From: Tritrichomonas foetus
Lineage: Eukaryota > Parabasalia > Tritrichomonadida > Tritrichomonadidae
Length of the DNA stretch: 34,520 nt
Reading direction: 5' to 3'
Assembly (NCBI GenBank): GCA_001839685.1
Contig: MLAK01000861.1
Location: forward strand, 19,367 to 53,886
The stretch's first letter is position 1, and each line of letters opens with the position of its first letter. Positions 20,057 through 28,875 of the stretch are shown here, piece by piece. The notes below the pieces were generated by a model. That model searched no databases and was not told the DNA's origin. It saw only the letters and a list, made by a program, of their open reading frames with translations. Made by a program: the position numbers and the translations under genes.

Positions 20057-20096
20057 ATAAATATAACCATCTCTTGCTAAACTATGCCCTTAAAGA
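20057..20096 (-). repeat. Right terminal inverted repeat (40 bp)
   Basis: Perfect inverted match to 18710-18749; closest end to the Arf1 promoter. Confidence 0.95.
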
Positions 20097-20223
20097 AAAC
20101 TCATCGTTAATACAGAAAAGTGTAAAATATAGAAAATGGTTGGTAACTAATTCAAAATCATTTCGATTTTGACAACTTTACATTTCTTTTTTTTTATTTT
20201 TCAATTGAAATTTTAAAAAAAAA

Positions 20224-20230
20224 TCACTTT
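20224..20230 (+). promoter_or_regulatory. Inr element of Arf1
   Basis: TCACTTT, followed by TCTCA, is one of the best matches in the window to the trichomonad initiator. Its A (20226) is 11 bases before the ATG, giving an extremely short leader. Confidence 0.65.
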
Positions 20231-20236
20231 TCTCAA

Positions 20237-20785
20237 ATGGGACTTTTCTTCAGCGACCTTTTCAAGAAGTGGTTCGGCAACAGAGAGACACGCTGCCTCA
20301 TGCTTGGTCTCGATGCCGCTGGTAAGACAACAGTCTTGTATAAACTCAAACTCGGTGAGCATGTCACAACCATTCCAACAATCGGATTCAACGTCGAGAC
20401 AATTGAATACAAAGGCTTCAATATGAACGTATGGGATGTCGGAGGTCAAGACCGCATTCGCGCCCTCTGGCGTCACTATTTCCACAACACACAAGGTCTC
20501 ATTTTCGTCGTCGATTCAAACGATATTGGACGTATTGATGAGGCTCGCGACGAACTTCACAAGCTCCTCGAAGAAGACGAACTTCGTGACGCCATCCTCC
20601 TCGTCTATGCAAACAAGCAAGATCTTCCAAACGCAGTCAAGCCCCAGGAACTTGGAAACCGCCTCCGTCTTAACACACTCACAAACAGGCCATGGCAGAT
20701 CCAGGGAACCTGCGCAACAACAGGTGATGGACTGTATGAGGGACTTGATTGGCTCGGCGAACAAATCAACAAGAAGTTCAAGTGA
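20237..20785 (+). CDS. ARF1: ADP-ribosylation factor (Arf1-type GTPase)
   Basis: A 182-residue Arf of canonical length and very high conservation. It has the N-terminal myristoylation glycine (MGLFFSDLF, Gly2), an amphipathic first helix, the P-loop GLDAAGKT (24-31), switch-I Thr48 in [16 protein letters not shown] with Gln71, NKQD (126-129) and the CATTG box (159-163). Arf1 in its GTP form inserts into Golgi membranes and recruits COPI coat, clathrin adaptors and lipid enzymes. Its codons prefer C in third position and the gene is clearly less AT-rich than its neighbours, consistent with high expression. The start is fixed by the family and by the initiator just upstream. A candidate transposon ends 140 bp upstream and a structured palindrome begins 145 bp downstream. 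Confidence 0.98.
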   Translation: MGLFFSDLFKKWFGNRETRCLMLGLDAAGKTTVLYKLKLGEHVTTIPTIGFNVETIEYKGFNMNVWDVGGQDRIRALWRHYFHNTQGLIFVVDSNDIGRIDEARDELHKLLEEDELRDAILLVYANKQDLPNAVKPQELGNRLRLNTLTNRPWQIQGTCATTGDGLYEGLDWLGEQINKKFK

Positions 20786-20930
20786 GTGCGCAGTAAAATC
20801 ATATTTCAGATTCTTTTTTCCATCCCTTTCTTTTTTCTTCCGTTTTTTCATCGAAATTTGCTTTTCATCATTTTTTATTCATTCGAATTTTTGATGGCAG
20901 TTTTTTTTGATGAGTTTTGATTTTTGATAC

Positions 20931-21073
20931 TCAAAATGAGTAAATGTGATGTGACTTTGCTGGCCGTTCGACTCAATCGGCCATTGGAAGAGGTGCTGGC
21001 GCGTGAACACATCTCCTCCAAGTCGAAGTGACCTAAAGAACCTGCAAAGTTCACATCACATTAACTCATTTGA
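20931..21073 (+). ncRNA. Candidate structured RNA or fold-back element (143 bp)
   Basis: Arms of 30 bases (20931-20960 and 21044-21073) pair almost completely, with about 28 base pairs, one mismatch and a single-base bulge on each side. Inside is an unusually GC-rich 83-base core with two more hairpins: TGGCCG/CGGCCA (20961-20966 with 20978-20983) and an 11-bp stem of TTGGA..GAGGTG with CATCTC..TCCAA (20984-20995 with 21010-21021). The first hairpin's loop TTCGAC (20967-20972) is complementary to GTCGAA at 21022-21027, allowing a pseudoknot. It has no reading frame and I match it to no known RNA class. The strand is a guess since the palindrome folds on both. A small inverted-repeat transposon (MITE) is the alternative. 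Confidence 0.45.
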
Positions 21074-22092
21074 TTTTTTCCATTTTTTGGCCTTTATTTG
21101 ACCTTTCACTTCACAATTCTAAACACATCGGAAAATGATTTTCAACAATTTTTGATTTTTTTGGTTCATTTTTTTCTTCTTTTTAGGTTATTTGATGATT
21201 TCTTGAATATGAAATAGAGAGAAGATATACCTCTGCATTACGACTCAACATGAAAAAGATTTCGACAAGGTTGATCAATTTTTCAGGTGAATTTGAATTT
21301 CTGGCTTAACTTTTTATCGCAATGCAGAGTTCTAAGAACAGATAAATGAAGATTTTTATTGAGGCATTTCATAAAGATTGAAGGTACGATTTTTCAAATT
21401 TTTGAAATGATGAAGAAGCTTTTTCGATAATACTTCAAATATAAGATGTAGGAAATATATATAAGCTTTTCAAATCAGAGTTACTAAAAAAAAGTCAGAA
21501 ATCTCTTTATCATAATTCAAATTTGAGAAAAGTTTAGTTGGAGCCATTTTTTATGTGCCAAAATTGTAGATATGCACTAAAAATGATAAATTATATGCTT
21601 TTTTATCGAGTAGTTGGGGAAAAAGCATTTCTAGCAAATTGTGAAATAATAATTTTTAGAGAAATTGCTTTCTTAGAATATCTCATGTGATTACTCTCAT
21701 TTCAAGAAATAATTTTCAGTCATATAACTCGTAAAGATTCTGATATGAGGATTGTAAAAAATAATATCTCCACTAGCTCAATTCTATAATTATTTGGTCA
21801 TAATTCTACCATTTTTTTCAGAAACATTTGACAGAATTTGTTTTAATCGGTGATTATAAAACTACCTGCTTTTTCAAAATATGATCGTCTATAAAAGAAT
21901 GAAAGGAATTTTGACCAATAATTGAAACAAATCTGATTGAATCTTTTATCGCATTGCTAGAAAAAGTTTCCTCATGTATTATTCAAAAAGTTTTGAAAAT
22001 AGGAAATTTTTTCGAACTTTTTCATCGATTTTATTCAAATAATTGCTAAGATAAAATCTTCGAATAATTAATTATTAAAGATTTCTTATCGA
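21074..22092. other. Intergenic with one weak hairpin
   Basis: AT-rich spacer before the HEAT-repeat gene. It contains an inverted repeat with 11 of 12 matching bases, CTCTGCATTACG at 21231-21242 and CGCAATGCAGAG at 21318-21329, enclosing 75 bases. Otherwise nothing is recognisable and no clear initiator precedes the next gene. Confidence 0.4.
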
Positions 22093-23841
22093 ATGCTTGA
22101 AATTAACAATAACGATGTTCCTTTACTTTATCGAAGCATTGACGAACAACGCCTCTTTCTTGACGTCTGCTCACCTTTCAGTCAGTTCACATTTGATTCG
22201 TTTGATAAAAATTCTTTAAATTTAGAATTTATTTCCAAGTCGTTGATTCCAAAAGCTACAGACAAGATTTTACTTTTCGATAGCAACACACTCAAATCAC
22301 TTCCGACTTTCGTGAAAGTGATTATAGACAATTTCGGGAAAAGCGGATTGGAAATACTCAACAACTCCATTTTTTCAGCACTAGAGTCTCTTCTCATCAA
22401 GACAAATCTCACGAAACCATCAGTCATTTTTGATGCATATTTACAATCAATTGAAAGCATAAGTCAAAACATTCGAAATGAGTTTTTAATTGAAACAATC
22501 AATCAGTATTCATCCAACCAAGAAGCAAATCTCAGAATTGTTGCCACACGTTTGATCACACTTGTGACAAATGATGATGAAGCGGTCACAAATGAAGGTA
22601 AAAAATTACCAGAAGATTCTCAAAAACAATCACAAGAAAATATTATTATTTGTGAAGTAGTTAAAAATAATGACAATAGCTTTATCAATAAATGTAGAAG
22701 CAAAACAAATAACATCGATCGAGTAAAAGCAAATTTTGTTGCTTTATCGCTCGACAGAGTTCCACAAGTTCGTGCATCTGTAATATCTTGTTTAGCTGGT
22801 GTTAAATTTAATCAAAGTGTTATCGATTCAATTTTGAGATCAAGCGTTCATGATAATGCAAATTCAGTTCAACGGGCAGCAGCCACAATGATTGGTGCAG
22901 TTGCTCCACATCTTGTTGAACCTTTGAAGACATTCCTATCTCATCGAGAAACTGCAAAGGCTGCTTTAAAAAGCGTAAAAAATGTCGTAATTAAAAATAA
23001 TTTTGAATGCATTTATGATGCATTCCAAAACGCAATGAAATTTCAACCAGAAAATTCGTGTGCCGTTATACTAAACATATCTCGAGTGATTCAAAAGGAA
23101 GAACATCGTTTATTATTAGAATGTGCGATGCAGCTAAAAGGACATTTAACATTAATTAATTATTTATTTAAATTTAGCGATGTTTTTGAAAATAAAGACA
23201 TTTTCCTGGAATTTCTTGATCCAAATAATGCTAAAAAATGGAGAACAAGAATTGCTTTAATGAAGCAGACAATTTTATTTATTCCAGTTTTTCATGAAAG
23301 ATTAATAACCATTGCTAAATGCTTCTCACGAGATGATGTTGCAATTGTGAGAGATTGTTCAGTTGAATTATGGACAAGATTAATTCTCGATAATCCAAAT
23401 TGTTTTGAATCTTTGATTGAAATCATTGATGATGGATTTCATCAAAAAATTGTTGTTTGTAAAACTATTGGAAAAATTCTTTATCATAAACAAAATACAA
23501 CCACAAATCAACCAATCACAAATGATTCCCAAAGCAACACAGAAAATTCCAATCTTGGAAATAACCAAGAAAAAATTCAAGAGAATAATAATAGTAATGA
23601 AAGCAATAGTGAATTTAGTAATGAAAACAATATAGAAAATAATATTATATATGAAAACGAAAATAAGGTCACAGTTATTGCAAAGAAAATGAGTGAAGAC
23701 CCTGTTGCAAATGTTAGGCTGTGCATGGCAAGAAATTTGGTTTCTGTGGCACCAGAAATCTTTCATGATCTTTTTGGTGAATCGAAAGATCCGGAAATTA
23801 TCGCGTTAATGGAGGAAAATGCACCAAAAACTTTCGAATGA
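22093..23841 (+). CDS. HEAT-repeat protein, PP2A/PP4 scaffold (A-subunit)-like
   Basis: A 582-residue helical-repeat protein related to the PP2A 65-kDa scaffold subunit or PP4 regulatory subunit 1. The clearest family signatures are RVPQVRASVISCLAG and NSVQRAAATMIGAVAPHL in mid-protein, KKWRTRIALMKQTILFIP (about 382-399, like the WRVRLA repeat of PP2A-A), DDVAIVRDCSVELWTRLI, and near the end DPVANVRLCMARNLVSVAP, which closely follows the PP2A-A repeat DPVANVRFNVAKSL (recalled from memory). Such scaffolds hold catalytic and regulatory phosphatase subunits together. Two low-complexity inserts interrupt the repeats: a charged one near 165-200 and an Asn/Glu/Ser-rich one near 471-530. The N-terminal third is strongly diverged. 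PP2A-A is the best guess; its size is close to the 589 residues of the human protein. Confidence 0.85.
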   Translation: MLEINNNDVPLLYRSIDEQRLFLDVCSPFSQFTFDSFDKNSLNLEFISKSLIPKATDKILLFDSNTLKSLPTFVKVIIDNFGKSGLEILNNSIFSALESLLIKTNLTKPSVIFDAYLQSIESISQNIRNEFLIETINQYSSNQEANLRIVATRLITLVTNDDEAVTNEGKKLPEDSQKQSQENIIICEVVKNNDNSFINKCRSKTNNIDRVKANFVALSLDRVPQVRASVISCLAGVKFNQSVIDSILRSSVHDNANSVQRAAATMIGAVAPHLVEPLKTFLSHRETAKAALKSVKNVVIKNNFECIYDAFQNAMKFQPENSCAVILNISRVIQKEEHRLLLECAMQLKGHLTLINYLFKFSDVFENKDIFLEFLDPNNAKKWRTRIALMKQTILFIPVFHERLITIAKCFSRDDVAIVRDCSVELWTRLILDNPNCFESLIEIIDDGFHQKIVVCKTIGKILYHKQNTTTNQPITNDSQSNTENSNLGNNQEKIQENNNSNESNSEFSNENNIENNIIYENENKVTVIAKKMSEDPVANVRLCMARNLVSVAPEIFHDLFGESKDPEIIALMEENAPKTFE

Positions 23842-24225
23842 GAGTTGTAGCATTAATTTTTTTCTCTTGCGGATTTGTTTTCATGCCTATATTGTTTTTC
23901 TATCATAATAAAATTTCTATCATGGTAATAATATCATCTTGTATCATAATTTTATTGCTATTATTCTAAAATTTTTGAATTCATCAAGACTACAGTATAT
24001 ATGAATCACCCTTGATTTGTCTCATGAAACTAAATGTTAAATATTAACTAAAAAATATTTAGAAATACCAAAAATAATAAAACAAATAAAAAATCACATT
24101 GAATCATACATTTATTGATCAACATCAAGAAATCTATTTTCCAAATTATAATATTATAGAAAAAATATAAAAGCACACTATAAAACATTTCCCGAATCAA
24201 AAAAAATTCACATTAATAAATAGAA
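23842..24225. other. Convergent 3' flanks, no gene seen
   Basis: AT-rich 384-bp spacer between the convergent HEAT-repeat and NEK genes. No repeat or RNA gene is visible. Confidence 0.6.
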
Positions 24226-25506
24226 TCAACTTTCAAGTTGAATGAGTTCTCTTACATCGTCAACAGCTGTTCTATCTTCATTTTCTGCCATTTTCACATA
24301 ATCTCTGTTTTCTTTCTTTGACAAATCAGACAAACAGCTTTTCAATTTTGCTAATTTAACTTCACCGAGTTGATTTTCAAGTCTTTCACGTAAGCTTTCA
24401 GCACGGAATGGATCTTCTTGTACGTTCTTCTTCATGATAGTCTGTTGTAATCTAGAAGTAACTACTTCAAGGAGATGGAAACCATCCTCATCAACGGTTT
24501 CGTCATCATCATCGATGAAATCGTCTTCAATGAAATCATCTTCGAATTCTAGCGGCTTTTCTTCTTCTTCGTTATTTTGGGTTATTACATTAGCAAGAAG
24601 AAGGCGACCTCTACCAAGTTGCCCAAAAGGTTTCTTTTTTCCTGTGCCTTTTGGTGAAAACATTGTTTTGGGGACAGATATTTTTTCTGGTTTCTGAGTT
24701 TTATTATATTCCACTAAGTCTTTAATAGCTTTTTGAATGAAATCCATTTGTACAATTTGAGCACAAGTTGGTCTTAATGATGGATCTTTCATCATCATTT
24801 TTGAAATAAGTTGCTTCAAATCTTTACTGAAAAAGTCGGGTATCGGCTTCACTTCACCTTTTGTAACCTTCATCAAAAGTTCGGGAGCTGTTTCAGCCTC
24901 GTAGGGCTTCTTTAACGAACATAACTCGTACAATACAACACCAAGCGAATACACATCCGCAGCAAAACTATACGGTACATTATCCCAGATTTCAGGCGCC
25001 AAATAAAATGGCGTTCCAATTACCGTTTTTGCAAGATTTCCGCAGTCAAGGGAGCGAGCCACACCGAAATCACCGAGTTTAACAACACCGTGCCGCGTTA
25101 AAAAGCAATTCTGTGGTTTGATATCTCGATGAAGAATATTTTTCGAATGAAGATATGTTAAAGCTGATAAAACTTGAACAAATGAAAACATGATGTCCTG
25201 CTCAGTAAGGAAAGAATGGCCCCTTTGAGCAATCTTTTTCTCAAGATCTCCGCCATCCATATATTCCATTGCGATATACAAAGAATTATTTTCTTGGAAT
25301 GATTCGTGATAAGCGACGATGTTTGGGTGGTCGAGTTTTGATAAGAAAGTTGCTTCGTCGAGCGCTTTTGATCGATCTGATGGCGACATGCTTTCGAGTT
25401 TGACTTTTTTGACTGCGAATTGCTCACCAGTGGATTTGAGTTTGGCGAGCTCAACTTTTCCATATGAGCCACGTCCTAGGGTTCGTACAATTTCGTACTT
25501 CTCCAT
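24226..25506 (-). CDS. NEK-family Ser/Thr protein kinase
   Basis: A 426-residue kinase with the domain at the N-terminus (about 4-256). All key elements are present: the glycine loop GRGSYGKV (11-18), Lys33 in AVKKV, the catalytic loop HRDIKPQN (126-133), DFG (146-148), activation segment GTPFYLAPEIW (164-174). HRDIKPQN together with the FYLAPEIW activation segment and the DVYSLGVVLYELCSLKKPYEA region is characteristic of NIMA-related kinases, which act on centrosomes, cilia/flagella and mitosis. The tail has a basic patch (286-302), an acidic Glu/Asp run (313-341) and a predicted coiled-coil or helical end (345-425). Trichomonads have many NEKs, probably tied to their flagella and cytoskeleton; this copy appears fully active. 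No clear initiator motif precedes the ATG. Confidence 0.95.
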   Translation of the reverse strand: MEKYEIVRTLGRGSYGKVELAKLKSTGEQFAVKKVKLESMSPSDRSKALDEATFLSKLDHPNIVAYHESFQENNSLYIAMEYMDGGDLEKKIAQRGHSFLTEQDIMFSFVQVLSALTYLHSKNILHRDIKPQNCFLTRHGVVKLGDFGVARSLDCGNLAKTVIGTPFYLAPEIWDNVPYSFAADVYSLGVVLYELCSLKKPYEAETAPELLMKVTKGEVKPIPDFFSKDLKQLISKMMMKDPSLRPTCAQIVQMDFIQKAIKDLVEYNKTQKPEKISVPKTMFSPKGTGKKKPFGQLGRGRLLLANVITQNNEEEEKPLEFEDDFIEDDFIDDDDETVDEDGFHLLEVVTSRLQQTIMKKNVQEDPFRAESLRERLENQLGEVKLAKLKSCLSDLSKKENRDYVKMAENEDRTAVDDVRELIQLES

Positions 25507-26537
25507 AATATGTCACTTTTAATGTACGTTTAAAATTTACGATCATTGAAATTTTTTATTTTTCTATAAAAATATGGTCTCATGACTCACTTTTTCATAA
25601 CTAAGGAGTCAATCATTGACATGTCATAATGTACTCCAAGTGTTTCTACAATATCTAAATCATATTTGCATTTATTTGTTTGAATTAGAAATTTATGAGT
25701 TAAAGTCACCTGTAACATATCAATAAATATCATTTATTTCATTTGATGTGTTTTTACGTTTTTTTCTCGGTAAAAATTGAATGCTTTTCAATTCAGTTTT
25801 TGAATTGCCAAAAAATTTGGCATTCGTGAGGGACCTCTGTAAGGAAAGGAAAAGAGATGTATTTAATAGGAATATCAGAATTTTGAAAAAGTGAATAGAA
25901 AGAAGAAACCTTTTTCCTTATTTTAAAGATATTAATTTTGAAAACTTTATTTTCTCCTTCCAATATCTCTTTTTCTATTGGTTTTATTGGACATCACTAT
26001 ATATAGCATGTTGGAATGGTCTCTATAAAATACTTCTTTAACTGATGCATGATATAAAGCTCTTTAACAGATTGCGCATTTTTCGGAGATTAGTGATCGA
26101 GGATCTTCCTAATATCAAACGACCGTAAAAGCATTTATTTGATAGTCAACTTATAAATTATGTCAATTGAAACTTCCTCCATTTCCCCAATTTTTTTTTT
26201 TTATTGTTGGAAACATAATAATTATTTGGAGTTAACATTTTGTTGTCCGTTTGAATGTAATTTTCCCTATTATCTACAAGAATCAATGATATTTCACTCG
26301 ATAACTTATTGACACACATCTGGGAAATAACTGTCATGGTTTAATGTAAAACTAATTCAAAGATCAATTTATATATTTAATAAGCATACTTAATATATAT
26401 TTCTGGACTCAATAAATTATCTTAAATGAGAAAATACACCCAATTAATTTTTAAAAGTTTGAATTCAGTATTTTCTTAGCACTGATGTTATAAAAAAAAT
26501 ATAGCTAATAAGAATTAATAAATGCTGTAAGATTTAT
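25507..26537. other. Intergenic, 1 kb, no gene seen
   Basis: AT-rich spacer between the NEK promoter and the PEPCK 3' end. A short palindrome, TTGCCAAAAAATTTGGCA near 25805-25823, is the only structure noticed. Confidence 0.5.
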
Positions 26538-28340
26538 TTAGCAATGATCAAGGATTTCAACGGAAACATGAAGGAGCTGTTCTGATGCATGACCAATGGT
26601 ATCACGAAGATATTTAGTATTTTCTTCAACTTGCAATTTCACTTTTGCTGGATCAATTTTCATTACTTCATCAAATTGTTCCTTTGTGAATGAAGAACCT
26701 GTCCAATCTAAATCTTCATAATGTGGAATAAGCCCAAGTGGGCTATCGTAAGCTTGAACTGTTCCATATACTCTGCCAACCATCCAAGCGAGTACACGAG
26801 CATTTTCACCGAACCCTGGCCAGAGGAATTTTCCATCAGTGCTCTTTCTGAACCAATTTACATGGAAAACACGTGGTGTTTTAACATGATATTTTGATTC
26901 CATTTCTAAATAGTGATTGAAATAATCACCCATATGATAACCACAAAATGGTAACATTGCAAATGGATCACGACGTAATGAACCAACTTGTCCTTCAGCT
27001 GCTGCTGTTTGTTCTGAGCCAACTGTAGCACCACTATAAACACCATGTGCCCAATTACGTGCTTCATATACAAGTGGAATATCATTCATACGACGGCCAC
27101 CATAAACAATAGCAGAAATTGGAACACCTTCTGGATTTTCCCAGTCTTCATCAATACATGGACAATTTTCGGCAGGTGCAGCAAAACGACTATTTGGATG
27201 TGATGATGGACGGCCACATCCTGGTGTCCAATCAAGACCATTCCAATCAATAAGGTGTGCTGGTACTTCTTTTGTCATTCCTTCCCACCAAACATCACCA
27301 TCATCTGTTAAAGCAACATTGGTGAAAATAGTGTTCTTTGAACATGAAAGAAGTGCATTAGGATTTGTATCCATAGAAGTTCCTGGTGCAACACCAAAGA
27401 AACCATTTTCTGGATTAATAGCACGTAAAACACCATCTTTATCTGGTTTGATCCATGCAATATCATCACCAACACAAGTAACATCCCATCCTTTGTCTGT
27501 AAGTCCTTTTGGCGGAATTAACATGGCAAAATTAGTTTTTCCACAAGCTGATGGAAATGCTGCTGTAACAAAAGTTTTTTGTCCTTCTGGATTCTTAACA
27601 CCTAAAATAAGCATGTGTTCTGCAAGCCATCCTTCATCTTTACCTATTTTTGAACCAAGACGAAGTGCGAAGCATTTCTTACCAAGAAGAGCATTTCCTC
27701 CGTATCCTGAACCAAATGATAATATTTCTCTTGTTTCTGGGAAATGTGTAATATATGTGTTTTCTGGATTACATGGCCAGGCAACATTTTCAACACCTTC
27801 ATTTAATGGAACACCAACTGAATGAACACATGATATGAATTCACCATTATCACCAATGGATTCTATAACTTTGTGTGAAACACGTGTCATAATTCTCATT
27901 GAAACTACAACATAGGGAGAATCGGAAATTTCTATTCCATTCTTCCCAATTGATGATCCAATTGGTCCCATTGAAAATGGAATTACATACATAGTACGTC
28001 CATGCATACATCCTTTATATAATGCATTCATTTTTGCTTTCATTTCTGATGGTGCCATCCAGTGATTTGTTGGGCCTGCATCTTCTTCTTTTTCAGAACA
28101 AATAAATGTTCTTGATTCAACACGTGCAACATCACGTTTATCAGAACGATATAAATAACATCCTGGGCGTTTTTCCTGATTAAGGCGGATTGCCATTTTA
28201 CTATCAACCATTTGCTGGTATAGCTGATCAGCTTCTTCTTGTGAACCATTACACCAAACAACTTCATTTGGTTGACAAAGTTGAACATATTGTTCGACGA
28301 AAGCGAGAAGTTTCTTGTTATTAGTATGCGGAGCAGACAT
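26538..28340 (-). CDS. Phosphoenolpyruvate carboxykinase (GTP)
   Basis: A 600-residue GTP-type PEPCK. The P-loop ACGKTN (265-270) includes the hyper-reactive cysteine (Cys266) typical of the GTP form, GDDIAW (291-296) binds metal, [11 protein letters not shown] (495-505) and FLWPGFGEN (505-513) form the nucleotide and bicarbonate side, and [11 protein letters not shown] (65-75) is the substrate region. The enzyme interconverts oxaloacetate plus GTP with PEP, CO2 and GDP. In trichomonads it is thought to run toward oxaloacetate, feeding malate and, in Tritrichomonas, succinate production in the cytosol. There is no targeting sequence. Codon choice is biased and conservation is uniform, as for an abundant protein. 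Two overlapping initiator motifs lie just upstream, and the TAA stop is followed by A, forming a UAAA poly(A) signal. Confidence 0.98.
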   Translation of the reverse strand: MSAPHTNNKKLLAFVEQYVQLCQPNEVVWCNGSQEEADQLYQQMVDSKMAIRLNQEKRPGCYLYRSDKRDVARVESRTFICSEKEEDAGPTNHWMAPSEMKAKMNALYKGCMHGRTMYVIPFSMGPIGSSIGKNGIEISDSPYVVVSMRIMTRVSHKVIESIGDNGEFISCVHSVGVPLNEGVENVAWPCNPENTYITHFPETREILSFGSGYGGNALLGKKCFALRLGSKIGKDEGWLAEHMLILGVKNPEGQKTFVTAAFPSACGKTNFAMLIPPKGLTDKGWDVTCVGDDIAWIKPDKDGVLRAINPENGFFGVAPGTSMDTNPNALLSCSKNTIFTNVALTDDGDVWWEGMTKEVPAHLIDWNGLDWTPGCGRPSSHPNSRFAAPAENCPCIDEDWENPEGVPISAIVYGGRRMNDIPLVYEARNWAHGVYSGATVGSEQTAAAEGQVGSLRRDPFAMLPFCGYHMGDYFNHYLEMESKYHVKTPRVFHVNWFRKSTDGKFLWPGFGENARVLAWMVGRVYGTVQAYDSPLGLIPHYEDLDWTGSSFTKEQFDEVMKIDPAKVKLQVEENTKYLRDTIGHASEQLLHVSVEILDHC

Positions 28341-28350
28341 TATAAGAATT

Positions 28351-28362
28351 AAAGTGAAGTGA
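28351..28362 (-). promoter_or_regulatory. Double Inr motif of the PEPCK gene
   Basis: The minus strand reads TCACTTCACTTT, which contains two overlapping exact matches to TCAYTWY (28356-28362 and 28351-28357), 11-22 bases before the ATG. Confidence 0.65.
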
Positions 28363-28875
28363 ATATAAAGAAAATAATTGAACCAACTATTATTAAATAA
28401 TTACTCTATTTTTTCTACCCCGCTAAAAAAAAATTCAGAAAAGATAAAACTTTATCATGTCATATATTTGGATTTTTAAAAAAGGAGTTAATCAGCTGAT
28501 AAAACCATCTTTTCCATTAACAGATCGAGATACATTTGTCTGACGATAAAATAAATGAGAAAATTTACACATCATCAAATTCATAGAATTATGATCAATT
28601 TGATGAATGTGAATTCCTCAGTTCGAATATATCAAATACTATCATTTAGTTAATTAAAGAAACTATTATGTCCTTGATAAAACTTAAATCATTATTAAAA
28701 GATAAAAGGTAAAACGATAAATATTTCTTATTAGCATTTATTCGGTTGAGAAAAATAACAAAATATGTGAATATCGAAATGATTATCTATATAACGCTGA
28801 ATTCAAAACAGGAATAATATAGTAAATAAAGTAGGAATAAACTCATAACATTCTCATTTTTACTTTTTTTTAAAA
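28363..28875. other. Intergenic, no gene seen
   Basis: AT-rich spacer between the PEPCK promoter and the 3' end of the surface protein gene. No further feature recognised. Confidence 0.6.

Larger units (their letters stand above)
18710..20096. mobile_element. Candidate non-autonomous DNA transposon with 40-bp perfect inverted repeats
   Basis: Two perfect 40-base inverted repeats bound 1387 bp with no long reading frame. Each contains GGGCATAGTTTAGCAAGAG and is preceded by TCTTTAA. A TTAA sits at 18713-18716 on the left and 20090-20093 on the right, so one reading is a TTAA target duplication (piggyBac-like) with repeats starting GGGCATAG; but identity continues three bases outward, so the true borders are uncertain. 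Six ambiguous bases at 18780-18806 and one at 19071 suggest several similar copies were merged in assembly. The only protein-like frame inside is a 38-codon stretch from 18897. It ends about 140 bp before the Arf1 start codon. Confidence 0.7.

Noticed and set aside
20436..20894. A 152-codon forward frame overlapping Arf1
   Set aside because: It is a second frame of the Arf1 gene with biased Ser/Thr/Phe content and no domain.
20961..20983. A tRNA, because of GTTCGACTC resembling a T-loop
   Set aside because: The T-stem does not close around a seven-base loop and no acceptor, D or anticodon arms fit.
20961..21042. SRP RNA, from the short match TGGCGCGTG to the human Alu domain
   Set aside because: The match is short and at the wrong place in the fold; the other conserved SRP elements are missing.
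27319..27825. A 168-codon forward frame inside PEPCK
   Set aside because: It is the antisense shadow of a highly conserved PEPCK coding sequence.
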